DNA of 64,000 bases from DAISJM01 sp036821485 (GCA_036821485.1 DAISJM010000002.1:62001-126000); one strand, 5' to 3'; counted from the stretch's first letter, positions 24,767-32,729 are shown. A program made the numbers and translations. The notes: generated by a model from the letters alone, not told the origin.

Positions 24767-25201
24767 TACTTCGTACGCTTCACACTCTTCCCGACACCGA
24801 GGCCGCGCCGTATCTGCGGATTCGACAATCGCCTTGCGATAGGCCGATAACATGCGCCCGATCTCATCCAAATCATCCATCAGACTGGCGGAGTCACCAT
24901 ACCTCAGGTCTCGAGTGAGGATCAGATAGTATCTGACCTCCTCCAACGAACCCCGCGCAATATCCATGTATCTGGCTTTCTCGGCACAACTCGCCTTGCG
25001 AAACCCCTCGGCAATATTCGCTGGAACGGAAACAGACGCGCGGCGCAACTGAGAGCGAAGACCGTAGGTTTCGCTGGCAGGGAAATCTTCTGACAGGTTG
25101 TAGATGCGCAGCACCATGGCATGCGACTTCTGCCAGACCAGCAGGTCTGTGAATTGCCGGGCTGGAGCCTTGGTCGCCGCCGATGGAACATATTCTCCCA
25201 T
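24752..25201 (-). CDS. Four-helix-bundle protein (23S rRNA intervening-sequence/S23 family)
   Basis: 149 residues from the ATG at 25201; a GTG two codons earlier is possible. The family pattern is clear: FTDLLVWQKSHAMVLRIYNL, DFPASETYGLRSQLRRASVS, VPANIAEGFRKASCAEKARY, and MDIARGSLEEVRYYLILTRD. These proteins form four-helix bundles related to the ORFs of 23S rRNA intervening sequences and to the Avd accessory proteins of diversity-generating retroelements. Molecular function is unclear. It is inserted between atpB and atpD with no relation to the ATPase, and its last codons run into a repeat. Confidence 0.9.
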   Translation of the reverse strand: MGEYVPSAATKAPARQFTDLLVWQKSHAMVLRIYNLSEDFPASETYGLRSQLRRASVSVPANIAEGFRKASCAEKARYMDIARGSLEEVRYYLILTRDLRYGDSASLMDDLDEIGRMLSAYRKAIVESADTARPRCREECEAYEVASEC

Positions 25202-25213
25202 GGTCACAATCGC

Positions 25214-26566
25214 TCACTTGCTCTTGGCGGCAGCCTCCGCCTTCCGTGTTCCATGTTCTGCGTTCTGCATACTTTTCTGCGGCCAAAACTTCTTAATAAG
25301 CTCCGTCGGCAGGCCTGTCTCGGCCGGCTCGAAACAATCCGCCAGAATGCTCCAGCACAGGTCCAGCGCTTCCTCAATCGGAATGTTCACGCTGAGGTCC
25401 ATCAGCTCCTTCTCAAAGCGCTCGCCGTACTTCAGCAGCTTCTTGTCCCAGCCGCTCATGCGGAAACCCATCGACTGCTTCTCGAGCGTTTCCTTGAAGC
25501 CGGCGTAGAGCTGGATCATCGTGTTCATGATGGTCCGGTGATCCTCGCGGGTCTTCTTGTTCACGAGCTGCTTCAAACGGCTCAGGGAACCGAACGGCTC
25601 AATGCGCCCGTTGCGCAGGTAGAACTGGCCCTCGGTGATGTACCCCGTATTGTCGGGCACCGGATGCGTCACGTCGTCGCCCGGCATCGTCGTCACCGCG
25701 AGGATCGTGATCGAGCCCGCGGAATCGAAGTCGACCGCCTTCTCGTAGCGCGCCGCGAGCTGACTGTAGAGGTCGCCGGGATAACCGCGGTTCGACGGAA
25801 TCTGCTCCATCGTAATGGCGATTTCCTTCAGCGAGTCCGCAAAGTTCGTCATGTCCGTCAGCAGCACGAGTACGCGCTTGTTCTGCAGCGCAAACTGCTC
25901 GGCCACGGCCAGGCTGATATCCGGCACCAGCAGACATTCGACCGTCGGATCCGACGCCGTGTGGATGAAGAGCACGGATCGCGACAGGGCGCCGTTTTCT
26001 TCGAGATAGTCGCGGAAGAAGAGATAGTCGTCGTGCTTCAGACCCATGCCGCCGAGAATGATTACATCCACTTCGGCCTGCAGCGCGATCCGCGCGAGCA
26101 GCGGGTTGTACGGCTCACCCGCCACGGAAAACACCGGCAGCTTCTGCGATTCGACCAGCGAGTTAAATACGTCGATCATCGGAATGCCCGTCCGCACCAT
26201 GTTGCGCGGAATGATGCGCTTGGCCGGGTTGACCGACGGGCCGCCGATCGGAATCATGTTCTCCGTGATCTCCGGCCCTTTGTCGCGCGGCCGGCCACTG
26301 CCCGTAAACACGCGCCCGAGCAGCGCCTCCGAAAACGGCGTCTGCATCGGGTGCCCGAGAAACCGGACCTTGGCATCCGTCGAAATGCCGCGCCCGCCGG
26401 CGAATACCTGCAGCGATACCCGGTCGCCTTCCAGCCGGATCACCTGCGCGAGCGATGTGCCCTGCCGCGCCGCAACCTCCGCCAGATCGCGGTACGCCAC
26501 ACCCGTGGCCTTCACCGTGATGACGTTGCCGGCGATCTGATCGATCTGATGGTAAACCTTATGCAT
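25214..26566 (-). CDS. atpB: V-type ATPase subunit B
   Basis: 450-residue non-catalytic nucleotide-binding subunit of the A3B3 head. Landmarks are RVFTGSGRPRDKGPEITENM, IGGPSVNPAKRIIPRNMVRT, GIPMIDVFNSLVESQKLPVF, and VLVLLTDMTNFADSLKEIAI, with TMPGDDVTHPVPDNTGYITE near the lid. It lacks the catalytic P-loop, as expected for B. The last 18 residues (MQNAEHGTRKAEAAAKSK) are encoded by the repeat at the edge of the inserted four-helix cassette and look non-native. It overlaps atpA by 8 bp. Confidence 0.95.
   Translation of the reverse strand: MHKVYHQIDQIAGNVITVKATGVAYRDLAEVAARQGTSLAQVIRLEGDRVSLQVFAGGRGISTDAKVRFLGHPMQTPFSEALLGRVFTGSGRPRDKGPEITENMIPIGGPSVNPAKRIIPRNMVRTGIPMIDVFNSLVESQKLPVFSVAGEPYNPLLARIALQAEVDVIILGGMGLKHDDYLFFRDYLEENGALSRSVLFIHTASDPTVECLLVPDISLAVAEQFALQNKRVLVLLTDMTNFADSLKEIAITMEQIPSNRGYPGDLYSQLAARYEKAVDFDSAGSITILAVTTMPGDDVTHPVPDNTGYITEGQFYLRNGRIEPFGSLSRLKQLVNKKTREDHRTIMNTMIQLYAGFKETLEKQSMGFRMSGWDKKLLKYGERFEKELMDLSVNIPIEEALDLCWSILADCFEPAETGLPTELIKKFWPQKSMQNAEHGTRKAEAAAKSK
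25240..25270 (-). repeat. Degenerate TTCCATGTTCTGCGTTCTGC repeat overlapping the atpB 3' end
   Basis: A short low-complexity run with CGTGTTCCATGTTCTG and CGTTCTGCAT units. It is translated as part of the atpB tail and lies at the upstream edge of the four-helix-bundle gene, opposite the run at 24730-24766. Confidence 0.65.
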
Positions 26567-28328
26567 AGTCCGTAACCTCCGCGACCATCTTCTCGAGGCT
26601 CTGCTCGATGGCCTTGAACTTCTCGCCGGCCGTGGCGGCTTCGTCCTTGCGGTCGCCCGGCATCGCTTCGCGATTCCAATCCTTGGTCGTCTGCGTCAGG
26701 CCCTGGAAGAATTTCCGCGCCTCGTCCTTGTCCTTGAAAGCCATGCGTGTCTTCAGGATCTTCGCGATCTGCGAGAACACGTATTTCTGGCGCTCCGCCG
26801 AACTCGCGCTGTCCACCTCGTGATAGGCGTCCTGCTGCAGATACACCGCATCGACGTATTCCGCCTTGAGGTACATCACGAAGTCTTCCGTCGTCGTGCC
26901 TTCCTCGCCGACAACCTTCATCATCTGGCCGACCTCGCTGCCGCGCCGGAGCATGTCCCGCGCGAACCGCACTTCCTCGTCGTCCACCACGCTCGGGTAC
27001 TTGCTCCAACTGTCGAGCGGATGAATCGCCGGGTAACGCCGCGCATCGGAGCGTTCGCGCGAGAGGCCATGGAACGCGCCCACCACCTTCAGCGTACTCT
27101 GCGTCACCGGCTCTTCGAAATTGCCGCCCGCCGGGCTGACCGTACCGCCAATTGTCACCGAGCCCATCGTGCCGTCGTTCAGCCTCACGATGCCGCCGCG
27201 CTCGTAGAATGCCGCAATCACCGATTCGAGATACGCGGGGAAAGCCTCCTCACCCGGGATTTCTTCGAGCCGGCCGGACACTTCGCGAAGGGCCTGCGCC
27301 CAGCGCGAGGTCGAATCCGCCAGCAGCAGGACATTGAGCCCCATCTGCCGGTAATATTCCGCAATCGTCACCGCGGTATAAACCGACGCCTCGCGCGCCG
27401 CCACCGGCATCGAACTCGTGTTACAAATGATCAGCGTGCGCTCCATCAGGCTCTTGCCCGTGCGCGGGTCGGTCAGTTCCGGGAATTCGCGCAGCGTCTC
27501 CACCACCTCGCCCGCGCGCTCGCCGCACGCGGCGATGATGACCACGTCCACTTCCGCGTAACGGCTGGTGATCTGCTGCAGCACCGTCTTGCCTGCGCCG
27601 AACGGACCGGGAATGCAATAGGTTCCTCCGCGCGCGACCGGGAAGAACGTGTCGATGATGCGGACCTTCGTGATCAGCGGCTCGCGCGGACGCAGCCGCT
27701 CCGAGTATGCGCGGATCGGGAACTTGATCGGCCAGCGCTGCGTCATCCGCACCTCGTGCACCGCGCCCTGCTCGTCCTTCAGCTTGGCGACCACCTGCTC
27801 GATCGTGTAGTCGCCCGCCGGCGCGACTTCCTGCACCGTGTAGCGGCCCGCGAGCCGGAACGGCACCATGATGCGATGCTCGAAGATGCCCTCCGGCACC
27901 GACCCGAGCTGGTCACCGGCAACCACCGTCGCGCCCGGCTTCGCCGCCGGCGTGAACTTCCACGTGCGCTTGGTGTCCAGCGCGCCGAGATACATGCCAC
28001 GCTTAAGGAAGAAGCCGCCCTGCGCAGCCAACTCAGGCAGCGGATTCTGAAGCCCGTCGTAGATCTGCGTCAGCAGGCCCGGACCGAGTTCCACCGTCAG
28101 CAGGTCCCCGGTGAACTCCACCTGGTCGCCGATGCGCAGCCCGGTCGTGTCTTCAAAGACCTGCATCTCGGCGTAGCGACCGCGGATGCGGATCACCTCG
28201 CACTTCAGCTTCAGATCCTGGACGTGAGCGTAACCCATCTCGTTTTGCGTCACGGGCGAGTCGAACTCGACCGTCAACAGGTTGCCGTTCACTCCAACTA
28301 CTCGTCCAACGTTCATGCTCATGTTCAA
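26559..28328 (-). CDS. atpA: V-type ATPase catalytic subunit A
   Basis: 589 residues, the normal length for subunit A. The catalytic P-loop is GPFGAGKTVLQQ, followed by EVDVVIIAACGERAGEVVET and NVLLLADSTSRWAQALREVS; the A-subunit-specific bulge domain precedes the P-loop. It hydrolyses or makes ATP in the A3B3 head. It follows DUF2764 by 6 bp and overlaps atpB by 8 bp. Confidence 0.96.
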   Translation of the reverse strand: MNMSMNVGRVVGVNGNLLTVEFDSPVTQNEMGYAHVQDLKLKCEVIRIRGRYAEMQVFEDTTGLRIGDQVEFTGDLLTVELGPGLLTQIYDGLQNPLPELAAQGGFFLKRGMYLGALDTKRTWKFTPAAKPGATVVAGDQLGSVPEGIFEHRIMVPFRLAGRYTVQEVAPAGDYTIEQVVAKLKDEQGAVHEVRMTQRWPIKFPIRAYSERLRPREPLITKVRIIDTFFPVARGGTYCIPGPFGAGKTVLQQITSRYAEVDVVIIAACGERAGEVVETLREFPELTDPRTGKSLMERTLIICNTSSMPVAAREASVYTAVTIAEYYRQMGLNVLLLADSTSRWAQALREVSGRLEEIPGEEAFPAYLESVIAAFYERGGIVRLNDGTMGSVTIGGTVSPAGGNFEEPVTQSTLKVVGAFHGLSRERSDARRYPAIHPLDSWSKYPSVVDDEEVRFARDMLRRGSEVGQMMKVVGEEGTTTEDFVMYLKAEYVDAVYLQQDAYHEVDSASSAERQKYVFSQIAKILKTRMAFKDKDEARKFFQGLTQTTKDWNREAMPGDRKDEAATAGEKFKAIEQSLEKMVAEVTDYA

Positions 28329-28334
28329 CCGCCG

Positions 28335-28907
28335 TCAGGTTGTGGTCTTCTGTTCCGCGGCCTTGTCGCCCTCCGCGGCTTCTTTCGTTTCGTGGGCCTT
28401 GAGAAGTTCGTCGAGCTTCGCGCGTCCCGCCTGCTCCTCCAGCGCCGCCCAGCGCGACACGATCCGCAGGCGAACCGCGAACGCCAGCACCGCGGCCAGC
28501 GAAAAGGGCTCGCGCATCACCCGGTCTTCGAGCTGCTTCCAGCGCAGCCGGTCCAGGCTGAGCTCGCGCTCCAGCGGGTTGGGCTTCGCGTAGGCATCCG
28601 CCACCGCCTTCTCGATGCAGACGTCGTAGCCGGGATGCTCGCGGAGATAGGGCCGCGCTTCGATGGAAAGTTTTGCCGCGCGCTCGCGGACAATCGCGTT
28701 ACGGATTTGAGCCTCGATGCCTACCCACTCCCGCGCAAACGCCGAACACCCTTCCGCCTCGCGACCCTCCAGCACCAAGGCAAGCTCCGCAAGGTCCCCC
28801 GCCTCCAGCACGTTGGTCACAAGGCGCAACATCTCCTCGCCGGAATACGGCGGGGGCTCGCCCAACACCAGCGTGGGCAGACTGGCCACTATGTAGTAGT
28901 AGCTCAC
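28335..28907 (-). CDS. DUF2764 family protein of the V-ATPase operon
   Basis: 190 residues beginning MSYYYIVASLPTLVLGEPPP, the hallmark start of DUF2764. This family occupies the same slot between atpE and atpA in Chlamydia and Bacteroidetes operons. The helical layout (ERELSLDRLRWKQLEDRVMR) and operon position suggest it replaces the C/d stalk subunit, which is otherwise absent here; this is inference. It overlaps atpE by 4 bp and has an acidic, charged tail. Confidence 0.88.
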   Translation of the reverse strand: MSYYYIVASLPTLVLGEPPPYSGEEMLRLVTNVLEAGDLAELALVLEGREAEGCSAFAREWVGIEAQIRNAIVRERAAKLSIEARPYLREHPGYDVCIEKAVADAYAKPNPLERELSLDRLRWKQLEDRVMREPFSLAAVLAFAVRLRIVSRWAALEEQAGRAKLDELLKAHETKEAAEGDKAAEQKTTT

Positions 28908-29551
28908 TTGCCGCCGTTCTTGTCGGTCTGCGATTCGTTGCGCGCCACGCGATGCACGATTTCCGCAAGCTGCGGACGAAGGAAGCTCACCAGCGACTCG
29001 GCAATCGCCTCCTTCGTAAAGTCGTGATAGACATGGCTATCCACGAATGAAACCTTGAAGCCTTTGAATACGCTGCTGTCCACGTGGACCTCGACGCCGT
29101 GCAACATCTTCGCCTTGTACTGGTCCGCAAAGAACTGGATCAGTTCCTTTTGATCCTGCTCGCCGATCAGCAACTCGATACGGCTCTCGTCGCCCTGCCG
29201 CTGCGCGTAGGCCTCCGCCATTTTCACCAACATCTGCTTCAATACATCCAGCGACAGCGCCTTGTCCACGGACTCGTCCACGATGTCCTGAAGGATGTTT
29301 TCCACGCCCTGGCCGACGCTGATCAGCAGGTCGCGCGCGGCCTGTTCCAGAGCCTTCGTACTGCGTTCCGTGAACGCCTCCGCATCCTTGTCCGCCTTGA
29401 CCAGCGAGGCCTTCGCCTTGGCTTCGGCGTCCTTGACCATCGCCGCAGCCTTCTCCTTGGCCTGCGACAGGATGTGCCCCGCCTTGTCCTCGGCGGCCTG
29501 CACCGCTTCCTTCTGAATACGGTCAATGAGATGTTGCAGTTCTTCTGCCAT
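28904..29551 (-). CDS. atpE: V-type ATPase subunit E
   Basis: 215 residues from the ATG at 29551 (MAEELQHLIDRIQKEAVQAA), preceded by GAGGAGAGAG. It has a long N-terminal helix rich in Ala/Lys/Glu (AEDKAGHILSQAKEKAAAMV, KDAEAKAKASLVKADKDAEA) and a compact C-terminal domain ending SFLRPQLAEIVHRVARN. Subunit E is the peripheral stalk. It is the first gene of the operon. No subunit F or G gene is visible, consistent with the chlamydial-type gene set. Confidence 0.9.
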   Translation of the reverse strand: MAEELQHLIDRIQKEAVQAAEDKAGHILSQAKEKAAAMVKDAEAKAKASLVKADKDAEAFTERSTKALEQAARDLLISVGQGVENILQDIVDESVDKALSLDVLKQMLVKMAEAYAQRQGDESRIELLIGEQDQKELIQFFADQYKAKMLHGVEVHVDSSVFKGFKVSFVDSHVYHDFTKEAIAESLVSFLRPQLAEIVHRVARNESQTDKNGGK

Positions 29552-29610
29552 GGCTCTCTCCTCAGGGTCTTGCTGCAAGACAGTCCGGAAACATGTTGTT
29601 CAAACTGGAG

Positions 29611-29622
29611 TAGAACGTTCTA
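29611..29622. promoter_or_regulatory. Perfect palindrome TAGAACGTTCTA upstream of the V-ATPase operon
   Basis: A 12-bp perfect palindrome lies 60 bp before the atpE start, where an operator would be expected. No clear -35/-10 pair could be chosen around it, and no other copy was seen in the window. Confidence 0.35.
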
Positions 29623-29888
29623 AATCATGCCTCTTCCCAAGTCTAGAACAAACCCCGAAGGAGACCCGAAACAGGGCGGAAAATGGGAAAAGAAGTCCCT
29701 TGCGAAGAAGCCAAGTCCACAGAGAAGAGTTTCAACCACTAATGGACACTGATTCACACTGATCGGGGCAGAGGGGACAATGGTTGTTAGGGATCCGATA
29801 TTGAAGTAGGGCACGTTTGACGAACGCGCCTTCTTCTTGATCCGTGCCATCCGCGCTATCCGCGGTTGAATCCCGTCGTCCTCTGCGT

Positions 29889-29974
29889 TCTTCGCGCCTT
29901 GGCGTGATGCATTCTTCTCTCTTCCTCCGACAAAGAAAGAACTCATCTCACGCGAAGCCGCCAAGCTCGCCAAG
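29889..29974 (+). repeat. Dispersed repeat R1 (gcgccttggcgtga ... gccgccaagctcgccaag)
   Basis: An 86-nt unit ending in CACGCGAAGCCGCCAAGCTC plus GCCAAG. A similar 88-nt unit in the same orientation is at 30490-30577, so the two bracket the GxxExxY gene as direct repeats. Within each unit the two ends, GCGCCTTGGCGTGA and CGCCAAG, are partly complementary. Confidence 0.8.
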
Positions 29975-29977
29975 TAA

Positions 29978-30373
29978 TCAAGAGGCCTGGTTGTCGAGTC
30001 CGTTGACGATCCGGTTGATACCGTCCTTCATCAGCGCCTCTCCGAAATTCAGGAGGAACCCCAATTTCATATCCGTCAGTCTCAAATAGGTGAGCACCTG
30101 TTTGGCGTGCACAGGACTGCTCTTCTCCACCGACTTCAATTCGGCAAGCACGCAGTCTTCAATAACAAGATCCGCACGGAATCCCTCATCGAAAGTGATT
30201 CCTTCATAGGTGATGGCCACAGGAACCTGCCTGCGAACCTTCAGACCCCTTTTCTGGAGTTCCTGAGCCAGAACAACTTCATACACGCTTTCCAATAGCC
30301 CAGGCCCAAGACCCCGATGCACAGCAACAGCAGCATCCACCACAATCCTGCCTATTTGATTCTCGTTCACCAT
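29978..30373 (-). CDS. GxxExxY family protein (PD-(D/E)XK-like fold)
   Basis: 131 residues from the second of two adjacent ATGs (30373), with GGAAGG just upstream. The naming motif is present as GLGPGLLESVYEVVLAQELQ, followed by GITFDEGFRADLVIEDCVLA and ELKSVEKSSPVHAKQVLTYL. The D...ELK pattern fits the PD-(D/E)XK nuclease superfamily. Cellular function is unknown; members are widespread orphan genes. It sits between direct repeats R1 and R2 upstream of the V-ATPase operon, consistent with a mobile or cassette-like gene. Confidence 0.88.
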   Translation of the reverse strand: MVNENQIGRIVVDAAVAVHRGLGPGLLESVYEVVLAQELQKRGLKVRRQVPVAITYEGITFDEGFRADLVIEDCVLAELKSVEKSSPVHAKQVLTYLRLTDMKLGFLLNFGEALMKDGINRIVNGLDNQAS

Positions 30374-30489
30374 CATCCCTTCCCTATTTCGGAACCAATC
30401 CCTCATGCGGGTGCGGAAAGATACCGACAGATCACCTTGCAGCAAAGCCCATCTTCTTCCGGATTCCCCTCTTATCCCCTACCCAACAT

Positions 30490-30577
30490 CTTCTTTGCGC
30501 CTTGGCGTGAAACACTCCTTCCCCTTCCTGCAACAGAAAAGAGCGTCATCTCACGCGAAGCCGCCAAGCTCGCCAAG
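30490..30577 (+). repeat. Dispersed repeat R2 (direct copy of R1)
   Basis: An 88-nt unit matching R1 (29889-29974) over its whole length with scattered differences, strongest at both ends. It lies 117 bp before the GxxExxY start. The stretch 30578-30744 before dapF contains only the partial copy R3 and the dapF leader. Confidence 0.8.
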
Positions 30578-30632
30578 TCCGGATTCGATACAAATCGACC
30601 AATCCCCTCTTCCACATTCATCCTCTCTCTGG

Positions 30633-30671
30633 CTTTTCTTCGCGTTCTTTGCGCCTTGGCGTGAAACACTC
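30633..30671 (+). repeat. Partial dispersed repeat R3
   Basis: A 39-nt fragment (ttcgcgttctttgcgcc, then ttggcgtgaaacact) equal to the 5' part of R2. It suggests repeated nested insertion or recombination of the element between the GxxExxY gene and dapF. Confidence 0.7.
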
Positions 30672-30744
30672 TCCTCTAAGATAGCTGTTTCGATTTGCGA
30701 AACCGACCCGATGAATCCATAGTAAGGTCAGTGGAGTGGACATC

Positions 30745-31557
30745 ATGCAGATACCTTTTTGGAAAATGCACGGCGCGGCGAATGACTTCATCCTCGTAGA
30801 TGACCGCAGCCTGACGTTCCCGGCCGGCGATGCCGCCTGGCTGGCAAGGATCATGTCCCGCCGCACCGGCGTCGGCTCCGAAGGCACCATCCTCATCCAG
30901 CCCGCCCAAGCCGGTGGTCATTTCCGCATGCGCTTCTTTAACCCCGATGGCAGCGAAGTCGAGATGTGCGGTAACGGCGCTCGTTGCGTCGCCCGGCTCG
31001 CGCACGAAATCGGCGCCGCCCCGGCCACCATGCAATTCGAAACCGTTGCCGGCCCCATCGGCGCGGAAATGCAGGGCGACCGCGTATTGCTCCACATGAC
31101 CGAGCCGAAGGATTGGCGGATGAACATGACGCTCGACGTCGACGGCAAAGGCGTTGCGTGTCACTTCGTCAACAGCGGCGTGCCGCACGCGGTCGTCCCG
31201 GTGAAGGATCTGGCCGCCGTGCGCGTGCAGGAACTCGGGTCAACCATCCGGTATCACCGCGATTTCGCGCCGAAGGGCACCAATGCCAATTTCATCCAGA
31301 TCACCGGCAGCGATTCGCTTCGCGTGCGCACCTACGAGCGCGGCGTGGAAGCGGAGACGCTCGCCTGCGGAACCGGCATCGTCGCCTCCGGGCTGATCGC
31401 CGGCCGTCTGGGCTTGGTGAAACCGCCGGTCCGCATCACCGCGGCCAGCGGCGATGTACTCGAAGTCAACTATACGCCGACGGCAGACGGGGCGACTCGC
31501 GTCACCCTGCTCGGCCCGGCCGTCCACGTCTTCCGCGGCACGCTCGACTACCCGTAG
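30745..31557 (+). CDS. dapF: Diaminopimelate epimerase
   Basis: 270 residues from the ATG at 30745; GGAG lies 8 nt upstream, and a GTG 9 bp earlier is less likely. It interconverts LL- and meso-diaminopimelate. Both catalytic cysteines are visible: Cys75 in EVEMCGNGARC and Cys208 in TLACGTGIVAS. The start FWKMHGAANDFILVDD and the central FVNSGVPHAVVPV are family-typical. With dapL at 20649 it supports the aminotransferase route to meso-DAP. Paired palindromes follow immediately downstream. Confidence 0.95.
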   Translation: MQIPFWKMHGAANDFILVDDRSLTFPAGDAAWLARIMSRRTGVGSEGTILIQPAQAGGHFRMRFFNPDGSEVEMCGNGARCVARLAHEIGAAPATMQFETVAGPIGAEMQGDRVLLHMTEPKDWRMNMTLDVDGKGVACHFVNSGVPHAVVPVKDLAAVRVQELGSTIRYHRDFAPKGTNANFIQITGSDSLRVRTYERGVEAETLACGTGIVASGLIAGRLGLVKPPVRITAASGDVLEVNYTPTADGATRVTLLGPAVHVFRGTLDYP

Positions 31558-31564
31558 CACAACG

Positions 31565-31612
31565 ATTTTCCAACCCTTGGAAAAAACGTCTGCCGGTTTT
31601 CCAAGGGTTGGA
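31565..31612. repeat. Paired palindromes TTCCAANNNTTGGAA, copy 2
   Basis: TTCCAACCCTTGGAA (31567-31581) and TTCCAAGGGTTGGAA (31598-31612) are separated by 16 bp. The second is the exact reverse complement of the first, so each can fold alone or both can pair as one long hairpin. Spacing and architecture match copy 1 at 3607-3652. It lies between the convergent dapF and DUF2585 genes, where it could act as a bidirectional transcript end, although no T run follows. Confidence 0.88.
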
Positions 31613-31634
31613 AGAATGCTGCTCGCGCTGGCCG

Positions 31635-32210
31635 CTACGGTCCCATCTGCCACGTCTTGACCGCCTTGATCGGGAACGTGAGCATCAGAATGTTCAGCGT
31701 AAGATTGTCGCGCACCCAGAAAAGCAGCACGAGTTCCACCACCACGAAAACCAGCACCGAGCGCCACAGCCCGAGACGGCGGGCCAACACAAATCCAAAG
31801 GCGCAGCAGAGAATATCGGCCAGCGAGTTGGCGATCGAGTCGCCTTCGTAGCCCAGACCGATCGTGGCCTCGCGATAGCGCTGGATAATGAAGGTCGAGT
31901 TCTCCAGCACTTCCCAACCGGCCTCGATCAAGACCGCCAGCGAGAGGCTCCAGGCGACCGACAGTCGCGGAAACAACCACACCAGCAGCCCGCAGAAGAT
32001 CATGCCGTGAAGAACGTGGGTGAAACTGTACGGGTCGAAGAAATGCTGCGAATTGTGCGAACTCCAAATGTCACCCGCCCACGGAAAGTACTGCCCACAG
32101 GCACACCACACCACGCGCCCCTGACGGTGGAGTTGCAGAACCATCACGATCAGGATCGCAACAACGGCAAGCCACGGGGCAATCTTTCGGATGACAGCGT
32201 CTCGATTCAT
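31635..32210 (-). CDS. DUF2585 (UPF0314-like) membrane protein
   Basis: 191 residues with about five membrane helices. The family pattern is clear: VVWCACGQYFPWAGDIWSSH, NSQHFFDPYSFTHVLHGMIF, LIEAGWEVLENSTFIIQRYR, and EATIGLGYEGDSIANSLADI. Function is not known. Conserved Glu, His and Arg residues in and near the membrane suggest a catalytic or transport role, but this is unproven. Confidence 0.85.
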   Translation of the reverse strand: MNRDAVIRKIAPWLAVVAILIVMVLQLHRQGRVVWCACGQYFPWAGDIWSSHNSQHFFDPYSFTHVLHGMIFCGLLVWLFPRLSVAWSLSLAVLIEAGWEVLENSTFIIQRYREATIGLGYEGDSIANSLADILCCAFGFVLARRLGLWRSVLVFVVVELVLLFWVRDNLTLNILMLTFPIKAVKTWQMGP

Positions 32211-32254
32211 ACTGCGTCTTCACACTCACAGACTGAAGTCCGTCCGACGTCGGC

Positions 32255-32701
32255 TCAACGCAGCGGCGCGGCCTTCTTCAAGACGGTTACCGTCCGGCCC
32301 TCTATCGTATACTCGTAGTCCCCGAGGGAGGCCGTCAGCCTGAGCGCATAGAGCAGAGGCACGTTCTTGAGAGCAAAGGCGATCACCGGCCGGGGCACAG
32401 CGCCGTCGGGAAAGTGGTGAACAAAGCGGATGCGCGAACCGTCGTCCTGCTGGGCCGGACCACCGAATTGTTTCACACATTGATCGAAGAAATACACGAT
32501 GTCGCGAATATCCGCCTGCCGGAAATCCACCACCGGAATTACGATCTCCGCGAGCTTCTTCTCAACGTCATTCAGCGAGGCCGAATCGATTTTGATTTCT
32601 GCGGTGGCCGGATCGTATTCCGCGGGCACAAAACTGTCGGCACTCTCACCGACTTGAGCGGCGGCGAGAAGGACGGCGATGATGACGGCTGCACGTGTCA
32701 T
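32255..32701 (-). CDS. Small exported protein with secretin/STN-like domain
   Basis: 148 residues with a signal peptide (MTRAAVIIAVLLAAAQVGES). The mature part contains PVVDFRQADIRDIVYFFDQC and VIAFALKNVPLLYALRLTAS, then GDYEYTIEGRTVTVLKK. This resembles the N-terminal STN/secretin domain that ends in a short beta strand carrying 'EGRTVTV'. Here it stands alone without a secretin barrel, so the partner is unknown. It lies 28 bp downstream of the TPR membrane protein on the same strand. Confidence 0.65.
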   Translation of the reverse strand: MTRAAVIIAVLLAAAQVGESADSFVPAEYDPATAEIKIDSASLNDVEKKLAEIVIPVVDFRQADIRDIVYFFDQCVKQFGGPAQQDDGSRIRFVHHFPDGAVPRPVIAFALKNVPLLYALRLTASLGDYEYTIEGRTVTVLKKAAPLR

Positions 32702-32729
32702 ACCCCTGCCCTTACGGAAAAGACTGAAC

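Noticed and set aside
26820..29027. 735-codon plus-strand open frame antisense to atpA, DUF2764 and atpE
   Set aside because: The minus strand encodes clearly recognisable V-ATPase subunits; the antisense product is Arg/His-rich with no motif.
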